Below the pieces are notes generated by a model. That model searched no databases, was not told the origin of the DNA, and saw only the letters and a list, made by a program, of their open reading frames with translations. Of a stretch of 6,416 nt of DNA, positions 1 through 5,638 are shown piece after piece; within the stretch, counting starts at the first letter, position 1, and every line of letters starts with the position of its first letter. The DNA comes from Methanobacteriota archaeon (lineage in GTDB: Archaea; Thermoplasmatota; Poseidoniia; Poseidoniales; Poseidoniaceae), in assembly GCA_002723635.1 (NCBI GenBank), contig PBMM01000027.1, positions 1 through 6,416 on the forward strand, given 5' to 3'. The translations under genes and the position numbers were made by a program.

Positions 1-1108
1 GCCACAATCGCTCGACGTGGTATTCCGCCACGTAGCCGTAACCGCCCATGACCTGCATGGCCGCGTCCGCGATTTCCTTCGCCGCAGTCGTTGCGTACAA
101 CTTAACGCCGTCCGAATCGAGGCGTTGACCGGCTTGGCCGAGGACAAGGTTGGACGCAGTGTCGTAGATGTACGCGCGCATCGCACGGTACTTGGCCCAG
201 GATTCACCGATATGGCGCTGGATTTGTCCAAAGTCGCGGATGCTGCTGCCGAAGGCGGTGCGGTCCGTCGCATACTGGTTCATCTCTGCGAGCGCACGAC
301 GACCGATCCCGAGGGACATCGCTGCAAGGGCGAGACGCTCGATCTCTAGGTTGCCCATCATGTGAACCAGCGAGCCGCCTACGTCACCGACGAGGTTTTC
401 AGCAGGAACGACGCAGTCCTCAAAGACCAACTCAGCCGTGTTGGATGCACGCATGCCGGTCTTGTCCATGATTTTCTGACCGACGCTGTATCCTGGCATG
501 CCAGCTTCCACGAGGAAGGTGCTCATCTGAACGCGGCCGTTCGCGTCCGTACCCGTCTTGGCATAGACCCATACCACGTCAGCCGGCGTTCCCTGCTCAT
601 CAAGCACGCCGTTGGTGATCCACATCTTTCGACCGTTGAGCAACCACGTGCCGTCGTCTTGCTTGACAGCGCTGGTGCTGAGTCCCAAAACGTCCGTGCC
701 CGCATCGGGTTCAGACATCGCCATAGCGCCAATCCACTCGCCTGAGCAGACCTTGGGCAGAATACGTTCCTTTTGCGCGTCATCGCCGTTGAAGGCGAGA
801 TTGTTGACGAAAAGCATGGCGTGGGCCAAGTAGGCGAGGGCGAAGCCAGGGTCGGATGCAGAGAGTTCCTCGTGCACGATGCACACGGCCACAGCGTCAA
901 GTTCGGCGCCACCGTAGGCTTCTCCAGCGGTCAGCCCAAGGAGACCGAGTTCGCCCATGGACCGCATCAGGTCGAGGTTGAACCGCTCGAGGCGGTCGTG
1001 CTCATGCGCCTGAGGTTCAACGTGTTCGTGCACCCATTCGCGTACCATCTCACGCAACATGAGATGGGCTTCGGTGGGATTTGCAATGTCATGCAACACG
1101 GTGCTCAC
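1..1108 (-). CDS. Acyl-CoA dehydrogenase, isovaleryl-CoA dehydrogenase type, partial (C-terminus off the left edge)
   Basis: FAD enzyme that forms the alpha,beta double bond in an acyl-CoA and passes electrons to ETF, in fatty-acid or branched-chain amino-acid breakdown. The visible 369 residues show the family order: N-terminal helical domain, FAD/substrate motif AMAMSEPDAGTDV (about residues 128-140), MWITNG (162-167), the RTAFG segment (about 283-287) and the C-terminal motif QVMGGYGYVAEYHVERLW at the window edge. Roughly 25-30 residues are missing compared with the usual 380-390. In NLEIERLALA the glutamate before the arginine (E257) aligns with the catalytic base of isovaleryl-CoA dehydrogenase (E254 in the human enzyme), where MCAD has a threonine; this points to IVD-like chemistry, but substrate cannot be fixed. 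I chose the GTG at 1106-1108: no ATG lies between the upstream in-frame stop and residue 17, and a GGAG site sits 6 nt upstream. The dioxygenase upstream has the same orientation after a 94-bp gap, so co-transcription is possible. Confidence 0.93.
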   Translation of the reverse strand, partial: MSTVLHDIANPTEAHLMLREMVREWVHEHVEPQAHEHDRLERFNLDLMRSMGELGLLGLTAGEAYGGAELDAVAVCIVHEELSASDPGFALAYLAHAMLFVNNLAFNGDDAQKERILPKVCSGEWIGAMAMSEPDAGTDVLGLSTSAVKQDDGTWLLNGRKMWITNGVLDEQGTPADVVWVYAKTGTDANGRVQMSTFLVEAGMPGYSVGQKIMDKTGMRASNTAELVFEDCVVPAENLVGDVGGSLVHMMGNLEIERLALAAMSLGIGRRALAEMNQYATDRTAFGSSIRDFGQIQRHIGESWAKYRAMRAYIYDTASNLVLGQAGQRLDSDGVKLYATTAAKEIADAAMQVMGGYGYVAEYHVERLW

Positions 1109-1114
1109 CAAACG

Positions 1115-1118
1115 CTCC
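1115..1118 (-). promoter_or_regulatory. Shine-Dalgarno site supporting the GTG start of the acyl-CoA dehydrogenase
   Basis: On the minus strand GGAG is followed by six bases (CGTTTG) and then GTG. This spacing is good for a ribosome binding site. It decides in favour of the GTG start, because the next in-frame ATG is 16 codons downstream, inside the conserved N-terminal helix. Confidence 0.5.
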
Positions 1119-1202
1119 GACCCGCGGTGGCCATTTGAAAGAAGCGACCGAATCGGAGCCAATCAGATGGGGAGGAATCGGATGATTGCACTATTCCAGC
1201 GG

Positions 1203-1853
1203 TCAACCAAACCAATATCGTTGCAGAATTCGAGGCGAATTTTGTTCGAGTGGTACTCGTCCGTGCAGCATTCTGTTGTTGTCAATCAACAAAGATTCAC
1301 CAGTTTCCAAACGGATAAAGATCGGCTGTACTGATTTCACAGCGGCATGAAACCGATTGAATGACTCGCGAAGTATGGGTGAAATCGACTCATCACACAA
1401 CCAGTACGAATAATACAACGCTTCATCCCCACCAAGATCGAAAACCATCGGATGACTTGCCTCATCCCCATCGAACATTGAATGCTCCATTAATCGAATG
1501 TTTCGGAGGTTTGTTTTGTCCGCTTGAGACATGCTCGAAAATACAGCCAAACCATCCACAAGAATCGTTTCTCCTCCGCTTTCTTGTTGAACATCACAGT
1601 TCCAAAGGATGTAGCGTGCGCGGTGATGGTCTGTGTGCGGCGAAAGCCCGCGTGCCGAAGTGACCAAAGATTTGCTACCTTCTACGACAGAAACCTGCGT
1701 ATGATTCAGTAATTTACCAAGGAAGGGCAAGAACTCCCACATTTCGAATTCTGCAGTATTGAAGCGCGTCCACCCATGCCTACGGAGTTCACCAACGACG
1801 CTGTCCAACCCCACACCCCCAAATTGTTGAAGAACCTGCTTAGGAATTTGCAT
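1203..1853 (-). CDS. TauD/TfdA-like Fe(II)/2-oxoglutarate-dependent dioxygenase
   Basis: Predicted soluble non-haem iron oxygenase that couples decarboxylation of 2-oxoglutarate to hydroxylation of an unknown substrate. The facial triad is complete: H73 and D75 in SPHTDHH, and H197 in NNRMLHGR. R208 and R212 lie 11 and 15 residues after H197, the same spacing as R266 and R270 after H255 in E. coli TauD. GGETILVDG (residues 93-101) matches the segment carrying the 2OG-contacting threonine, here T96. At 216 residues it is short for the family (usually 270-330), but all catalytic elements are present and the protein ends naturally with RYWFG. The start is well bounded: ATG at 1853 is the only ATG after an in-frame stop six codons upstream. 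It lies 2 bp from the divergent start of the Cys-tail gene and 94 bp ahead of the acyl-CoA dehydrogenase. Relatives include taurine, 2,4-D, gamma-butyrobetaine and nonribosomal-peptide tailoring oxygenases, so substrate is open. Sulfonate use is not supported by any neighbour. Confidence 0.88.
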   Translation of the reverse strand: MQIPKQVLQQFGGVGLDSVVGELRRHGWTRFNTAEFEMWEFLPFLGKLLNHTQVSVVEGSKSLVTSARGLSPHTDHHRARYILWNCDVQQESGGETILVDGLAVFSSMSQADKTNLRNIRLMEHSMFDGDEASHPMVFDLGGDEALYYSYWLCDESISPILRESFNRFHAAVKSVQPIFIRLETGESLLIDNNRMLHGRVPLEQNSPRILQRYWFG

Positions 1854-1855
1854 AC

Positions 1856-2296
1856 ATGGATATCCAGATCAGCGTTGACTTGGAAGATAGAGCCAACAGG
1901 TCCGAGACATTCCCCAGCGATTGGGATCAACAGAAATTGACCAAGTCAATTGAGCGTTACAAGAAATTCTTGATCCTCGCCGCAAAATATCCTGGCTCGT
2001 CGATTGCTCCAACAAGTGATATCGACCAGATTTGGCACCTGCACATGCTCAGTCCTGTTGCCTACTACAACGACTGCATGACGAATCTTGGTCAATTGTT
2101 GGACCATGATGGGGGATTCGGAGCGATACCTGAAGAAATTCCGGAATTGGCATCGACCTTTGAACGAACTGCAGCACGATGGGCGGCAGAATTTGGTGAA
2201 CCGTATGTGGATGACCCTGAGGGGCAACTCAGCGATGACCTTGTCAAATGCTGGCATGATTGTCAAGGACGTTGCTGGAATGCCTGCAAGAGTTGA
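1856..2296 (+). CDS. Small GRDP-like (DUF1399-type) WHxHxL protein with a CX3CX3CX3C tail
   Basis: 146 residues, no signal peptide or membrane segment, acidic. The central segment PTSDIDQIWHLHMLSP (residues 52-67), followed by YYNDC, is the hallmark of the glycine-rich-domain-protein-like family (DUF1399, Pfam GRDP-like), whose W-H-x-H-x-L motif is conserved in plants and bacteria; biochemical function is not established. The chain ends in CWHDCQGRCWNACKS, with C132, C136, C140 and C144 at strict four-residue intervals. The tail reads as two copies of CWxxC, and the coding DNA repeats with a 24-nt step (2249 and 2273). If helical, the four thiols would lie along one face, suiting metal binding, disulfides or modification. 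An upstream in-frame stop four codons before fixes ATG 1856 as the earliest ATG. No clear Shine-Dalgarno site precedes it; promoter elements must lie inside the divergent dioxygenase gene. Family assignment is fairly firm; a role as partner or substrate of the neighbour is only a hypothesis. Confidence 0.8.
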   Translation: MDIQISVDLEDRANRSETFPSDWDQQKLTKSIERYKKFLILAAKYPGSSIAPTSDIDQIWHLHMLSPVAYYNDCMTNLGQLLDHDGGFGAIPEEIPELASTFERTAARWAAEFGEPYVDDPEGQLSDDLVKCWHDCQGRCWNACKS

Positions 2297-2304
2297 ATTC
2301 AACT
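2291..2304. repeat. Perfect 14-bp palindrome over the stop codon of the Cys-tail gene
   Basis: AGTTGAATTCAACT is its own reverse complement and contains the TGA stop at 2294-2296. It is followed at once by a further AGTTGA, so TCAACTCAGTTGA (2299-2311) can also pair. It lies in the 3' end shared by two convergent genes and could shape transcript ends, but no run of T follows it. Confidence 0.5.
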
Positions 2305-2346
2305 CAGTTGATTTGAACCGGAATGCGTTCAGTCAGTCTAACTACT

Positions 2347-2357
2347 GAACCGGGTTC
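2347..2357. repeat. Short inverted repeat at the 3' end of the sterol desaturase-like gene
   Basis: GAACC-G-GGTTC lies 3 bp past the stop of the minus-strand desaturase gene, in the 64-bp convergent gap 2297-2360. GAACCGG also occurs at about 2326-2332, so alternative pairings exist. It may be part of a bidirectional terminator. The stems are short and lack a clean T tract, so this is weak. Confidence 0.3.
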
Positions 2358-2360
2358 GGG

Positions 2361-3461
2361 TTAAATGTCCTCGGGCACAGGCACCTTCGGGACACCAAAG
2401 GGCGTCTGGTCCCGCTTGCGCGTGGCGCTCCATCGCATGTTGCGAAGCAGCGCTTTCGTGCCGCGCCACAAGGCCTTGAGCGAGCGCCATGGATGGCGGA
2501 GGACCGCAAACGGCGAACCCATGCCACGGAAGGGCAACAACCACTGCTCAATCACGCCGGTCGGCATTGGGGTGTCGATGCCGTAGCGCATCGGACGCTC
2601 GTCCTTCGGCATGTGGTAAGTGCGGAAGATCAGGTCCCACACCGGCAGGAAGGTGGAGTAGTTCGACCAGCGCGCTTCTTCGTGACTTGAATGATGCCAG
2701 TGATGGAATTCCGGCGTGATGATGAGCGGATGAAGCAAGCGCCATCGAAAACGCACGTTTGCGTGCAAAAAGAGGCCAATGAGGGCTTGAGCGATGGCGA
2801 GGACGCCGCCAAACTCCGGTGAGAACCCGGCGGTAATGAGGAAGACGAAGGCCGGTGCCAACAACGCGCCGTCGAGCGGATGGGTGCGGAAGCCAGAGAC
2901 CCAATCCAGATGCTCGGTCGAGTGGTGCACCTGATGGAAGCGCCACAGGAAGGGCACCTCGTGGTAAAAGCGGTGCGTCCAGTACACGGCAAGATCAAAC
3001 AACAGCACGCCGAGCACCAAACGTGGCATCTCAGGAAGTTGGCCCACCAAAGGACGAATCAGCAAGCCAGGGATCCACATCAGCGAAAGCACCGCGACGG
3101 TCACAATCACCACGCCAGCAAGGACGCCATTGACCGGCAAGAGCAGCGCGTGCGTGATGTCCGAGAACACCATTGGACGACGCAAAGGCTGAGCGTGCCT
3201 CGGGAAGAGTTTCTCGAAGGGCACCACGAGCACGAAGAGAACAGCGACGATGCCCAGCGGTCCGAAGGCCTCCAGCGTCCACGCCCAGACCAGGCCGCCG
3301 ACGAGCGCCATCGTCAACATCAGCCTCAGAATCAACGGTTTGGGCTCAAGGTCGGCACGCTCCTGTTCCCTGCGCCGCTCACCTGCCTCGACGTGGGGCG
3401 TCATGGCGTCGAGCAGGTCCCCTTCGACGGACGGCAAACGAAGGCCATCGACCTCCACCAT
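2361..3461 (-). CDS. Sterol desaturase / fatty acid hydroxylase superfamily membrane di-iron enzyme
   Basis: Integral membrane oxygenase predicted to hydroxylate or desaturate a lipid. The three histidine boxes that bind the di-iron site are intact (numbering from M at 3461): HRFYH at 163-167, HQVHH at 176-180 and HHWHH at 253-257, with further conserved histidines at 184, 194 and 233. Hydrophobic segments lie near 41-64, 66-83, 107-133, 148-163, 199-213 and 220-235. An N-terminal charged segment (about 20-40) and a basic C-terminal tail (about 322-350) flank the membrane core, likely on the cytoplasmic side. At 366 residues it is slightly longer than many bacterial members. Start is uncertain: the frame stays open to 3674, with ATGs at 3674, 3620 (near GGGAG) and 3404. 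I prefer 3461, since upstream residues look non-protein-like and would overlap the divergent promoter. Its neighbours do not identify a sterol pathway; carotenoid, fatty-acid or alkyl-ether lipid substrates are equally possible. Confidence 0.9.
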   Translation of the reverse strand: MVEVDGLRLPSVEGDLLDAMTPHVEAGERRREQERADLEPKPLILRLMLTMALVGGLVWAWTLEAFGPLGIVAVLFVLVVPFEKLFPRHAQPLRRPMVFSDITHALLLPVNGVLAGVVIVTVAVLSLMWIPGLLIRPLVGQLPEMPRLVLGVLLFDLAVYWTHRFYHEVPFLWRFHQVHHSTEHLDWVSGFRTHPLDGALLAPAFVFLITAGFSPEFGGVLAIAQALIGLFLHANVRFRWRLLHPLIITPEFHHWHHSSHEEARWSNYSTFLPVWDLIFRTYHMPKDERPMRYGIDTPMPTGVIEQWLLPFRGMGSPFAVLRHPWRSLKALWRGTKALLRNMRWSATRKRDQTPFGVPKVPVPEDI

Positions 3462-3545
3462 AGCGTCCCACTGCTCGCACACAGGTATCTTCCTTTCTTC
3501 CTCCCGCGTCGTGGAGGCCCAGTTCCTGCCCTTACAGATAGCAAG

Positions 3546-3582
3546 AGGGATCGAACAAAGCGAGAATTTTTCGCTCTTCCCT
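3546..3582. repeat. Nested inverted repeat in the divergent intergenic region
   Basis: An outer AGGGA (3546-3550) pairs with TCCCT (3578-3582) and an inner AGCGA (3559-3563) pairs with TCGCT (3571-3575), around an AT-rich core GAATTTT. It lies between the divergent desaturase and 9TM/EF-hand genes, so an operator is possible. The two stems are separated by unpaired bases, and chance is a real alternative. Confidence 0.35.
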
Positions 3583-3642
3583 GAGGCTCTTTCGGCCTTC
3601 AAGAAGCCAGATTCCGCCATGTTCTCCCTGCTAAAAAGGTCG

Positions 3643-3655
3643 CTAGAATAATATG
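3643..3655 (+). promoter_or_regulatory. AT-rich TATA-like element ahead of the 9TM/EF-hand gene
   Basis: CTAGAATAATATG stands out in a more GC-rich setting. A second AT-rich patch, CTAAAAAGG, lies at 3631-3639. If the host is archaeal, a TATA box centred near 3650 would start transcription near 3676, which would make the ATG at 3677 a leaderless start instead of the ATG at 3653. No Shine-Dalgarno site precedes either ATG, which fits leaderless translation. Confidence 0.3.
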
Positions 3656-5515
3656 CACCTGAACCGAAAGTCAACCATGGGAGATGTAGGCTCGCCCATT
3701 GCCTACTACTTCCGTTCCTTAGGCTCCTTTCTCGGATATTGGCACATGCTGGCGATTTTCAGCATCCTGTCAGGGGTCTTCCTTCTCTTTCTCGCGTATC
3801 TGATTCTCAAGGCCAATCCTGGAAAAGCCAAGAACCGCTTCATGGCCTTGATGCTAGTCAGCGAAGCACTACGCTGTTTCACCTCGATGCTGTTCTGGGT
3901 CTATGCTTGGCCAGAAGAAATGTTGAGTGTTTTGAAACCTGCTCGCGTGGTTTACTACACCATGTCGCTGCAACTATTTTTCTTGTATATGGGAGCAGCC
4001 ACATTCTACAGCGAGAAAAAATGGGCGAAGTTCATCGCGAACTCTTTCCAAGTCCATGGTTTGTATTTGGTCCCAATGTTCTGCTTGAGTTTCGTGCTTC
4101 TCGTCAGTTACCTCGCTGGTGGAACGAGCATCGCCATTGGAGACATCAGTTGGGTGTATTGTGAAAGCGTGGGCATCGGTGAGGGAAGGACTGCGTCCGG
4201 AAAACCACTGGGTTTTGAAGTCGCATGTTCGAAAGAATACGAGTCCCTGTACCCAATGACCATGTCGAACGTAGCGTTGGGTCCGCTCACTCGGGTACTC
4301 CTCTTTGTCCCACTTATCGGGGCCATCGTGGCGACTGTTGCGCTCACAAGTTCTCGAAACAGGATCACAGAGGAGGGAAATTCCAACCTTACCGGCGAAG
4401 TCCGCGCAGTTCGTGTGGGTTTCATTGGAAAAACGGCCATGCAGGTCACAACAACGCTCATTTTGTTTTGGATGATTTCAATGCTGGGAGGATCCCCCTC
4501 ACTGGAGACAAACATGTTCAATGCGGGCGCGGAGTTTTCAGAGGTGCTGTTGTACCTGCCACCGTTGATGCCCACAGCTGTCGTCTTGGCTGCTTTGTTT
4601 GAAGGCATCGTGTTCACCTATGCAGTCATCAAAAATGACATGTTCGGAATCGATGAACAACTCCGAAAAACATTCACAACGACCATCTTTGCAGGTACCG
4701 GTGCCGTTCTCTTCTTGGTCAGCACCGAACTTATGGAATCCGTATTCGATCAAGGCTGGATTGGTGGCGTATTCATCGGCATGACGCTCCTTTTGATGCG
4801 AAAGCCGATTATCGCAACACTAGGGAATGTTTCAACAAAACTCATTCCTGAATCGCATACAAAAGAGGAGTTAGGCTATCTTGAGATGTATTACCTGGCA
4901 AAAAAGGACAACAAAATCACTGACAAAGAACGGTCAATGTTGGATCTACAAGCAAGAGCATACGGGCTCACAGAAGAGCGGAAATTGTATCTCGAACAAT
5001 GGTATGAAGAAATCCTGACAACGGGTGAAAAGAAGACTTACCTTGCGGAAAAATATGGAAAAAGTGGAATCAATATGATGAGTGTCTTTGGCACAACAGG
5101 TGAAGCGCCCATCGATGAAAGAGAAATCCAAGAAGCGTTTACAGAGATGGACAAAAACCGTGACAATGTGATTTCATTGAGCGAATTTTCCGAAGCCCCA
5201 GAGGTGACCAAGCTACCAGAAGCAGCACGAGAAGAATTGTTTGAAGAAATTGATCTCAACAAGGACGGTGTAATTCAATTCGACGAATTTAGAATCCAAG
5301 CGCAGGTCACCGAATCCGAGGTGTTGAAGATCACGAAGGAAGATGCATATCTTGAGGTGTACAAGGTGGCGATGGACGATCTGATCATCACAGACGATGA
5401 GCGAAAAATGTTGGACATTCAAGCCAAAACGCTGGGAATCTCACAACAGCGCGCCAACGAATTAGAAGACCAATACAATTCTACTCTGGAAAAAGGGACT
5501 GATGCGAACAAATGA
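3653..5515 (+). CDS. Polytopic membrane protein: 7TM-sensor-like region plus cytoplasmic EF-hand pair between duplicated helical units
   Basis: 620 residues; likely a calcium-responsive membrane sensor or regulator, not a known family by full architecture. About nine helices are predicted near 31-53, 62-84, 98-118, 134-154, 207-231, 261-280, 303-325, 341-358 and 369-387. Positive loops (KANPGKAKNR, SEKKWAK, the 232-260 loop, MRK at 382-384) place the N-terminus outside and the C-terminus inside. The first seven helices resemble the N-terminal 7TM region of some histidine kinases, but no kinase domain follows. The outer loop 155-206 carries C170 and C192, a possible disulfide. The tail holds two canonical EF-hand loops, 500-511 (D500, N502, D504, S508, E511) and 534-545 (D534, N536, D538, Q542, E545). 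These lie between two related 50-residue units, 406-455 and 563-612. The start may instead be the ATG at 3677, giving 612 residues; neither ATG has a clear ribosome binding site. The C-terminal half is richer in A-ending codons than the flanking genes. Confidence 0.88.
   Translation: MHLNRKSTMGDVGSPIAYYFRSLGSFLGYWHMLAIFSILSGVFLLFLAYLILKANPGKAKNRFMALMLVSEALRCFTSMLFWVYAWPEEMLSVLKPARVVYYTMSLQLFFLYMGAATFYSEKKWAKFIANSFQVHGLYLVPMFCLSFVLLVSYLAGGTSIAIGDISWVYCESVGIGEGRTASGKPLGFEVACSKEYESLYPMTMSNVALGPLTRVLLFVPLIGAIVATVALTSSRNRITEEGNSNLTGEVRAVRVGFIGKTAMQVTTTLILFWMISMLGGSPSLETNMFNAGAEFSEVLLYLPPLMPTAVVLAALFEGIVFTYAVIKNDMFGIDEQLRKTFTTTIFAGTGAVLFLVSTELMESVFDQGWIGGVFIGMTLLLMRKPIIATLGNVSTKLIPESHTKEELGYLEMYYLAKKDNKITDKERSMLDLQARAYGLTEERKLYLEQWYEEILTTGEKKTYLAEKYGKSGINMMSVFGTTGEAPIDEREIQEAFTEMDKNRDNVISLSEFSEAPEVTKLPEAAREELFEEIDLNKDGVIQFDEFRIQAQVTESEVLKITKEDAYLEVYKVAMDDLIITDDERKMLDIQAKTLGISQQRANELEDQYNSTLEKGTDANK
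4868..5017 (+). repeat. Helical unit A of the 9TM/EF-hand protein (residues 406-455)
   Basis: Aligned without gaps to residues 563-612, I count 23 identities in 50. Shared residues include Y-L-E-x-Y, then A, D, I-T-D-x-E-R, M-L-D-x-Q-A, G, and a closing L-E..Y..L. The I-T-D-x-E-R turn recalls the acidic loop of TerB-like helical domains, but that link is only an impression. Confidence 0.7.
5150..5185 (+). other. EF-hand calcium-binding loop 1
   Basis: DKNRDNVISLSE (residues 500-511) has acidic or polar ligands at loop positions 1, 3, 5 and 9, a hydrophobic isoleucine at 8 and glutamate at 12. Position 6 is asparagine instead of the usual glycine, which is tolerated in EF-hands. An amphipathic helix (IQEAFTEM) precedes it. 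Confidence 0.85.
5252..5287 (+). other. EF-hand calcium-binding loop 2
   Basis: DLNKDGVIQFDE (residues 534-545) fits the consensus at positions 1, 3, 5, 6 (glycine), 8 and 12. It follows loop 1 by 34 residues, the normal spacing of a paired EF-hand, so the two can fold as one unit. Confidence 0.88.
5339..5488 (+). repeat. Helical unit B of the 9TM/EF-hand protein (residues 563-612)
   Basis: Second copy of the 50-residue unit, placed just after the EF-hand pair and ending 8 residues before the C-terminus. It keeps Y-L-E-x-Y, I-T-D-D-E-R and M-L-D-I-Q-A. The match to unit A is at protein level; the DNA has drifted, so the duplication is old. Confidence 0.7.
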
Positions 5516-5638
5516 AACCGTGCATGAAGGCCATCCTCCTCCCTGATGTGACATCGCCTCTGGAAGACCGGTAGCTTCCATTTCTTCTCACGCGTCGTTC
5601 ATCGGCACCATCAAGACCGGGGTGGCCATCGTGCATCC

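Noticed and set aside
17..1138. Several plus-strand open frames (17-349, 362-745, 773-1138)
   Set aside because: They lie antisense to the acyl-CoA dehydrogenase, whose motifs run without a break through all of them. Their translations show no domain and arise from the GC-rich codons of the true gene.
1109..1202. CCGAATCGG palindrome and repeated CCGATTC between the dioxygenase and the acyl-CoA dehydrogenase
   Set aside because: The palindrome has 4-bp arms and the repeats are 7 bp, which is within chance for 94 bp. There is no T tract and no clear TATA box.
2249..2296. Calling the Cys-tail protein a RiPP precursor with the dioxygenase as its modifying enzyme
   Set aside because: There is no leader/core boundary, protease, transporter or radical SAM enzyme nearby, and the protein belongs to a family with its own conserved domain. 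It is kept only as a hypothesis in the findings.
1203..2296. Reading the lower GC of the dioxygenase/Cys-tail pair as proof of horizontal transfer
   Set aside because: The 9TM/EF-hand gene in the same window also looks A/T-rich compared with the dehydrogenase and desaturase genes. No flanking repeat, integrase or tRNA marks an insertion.
2880..3584. A 234-codon plus-strand open frame opposite the desaturase gene
   Set aside because: The peptide is rich in His, Gln and Arg with no hydrophobic core, as expected of an antisense shadow. The histidine boxes on the other strand identify the real gene.
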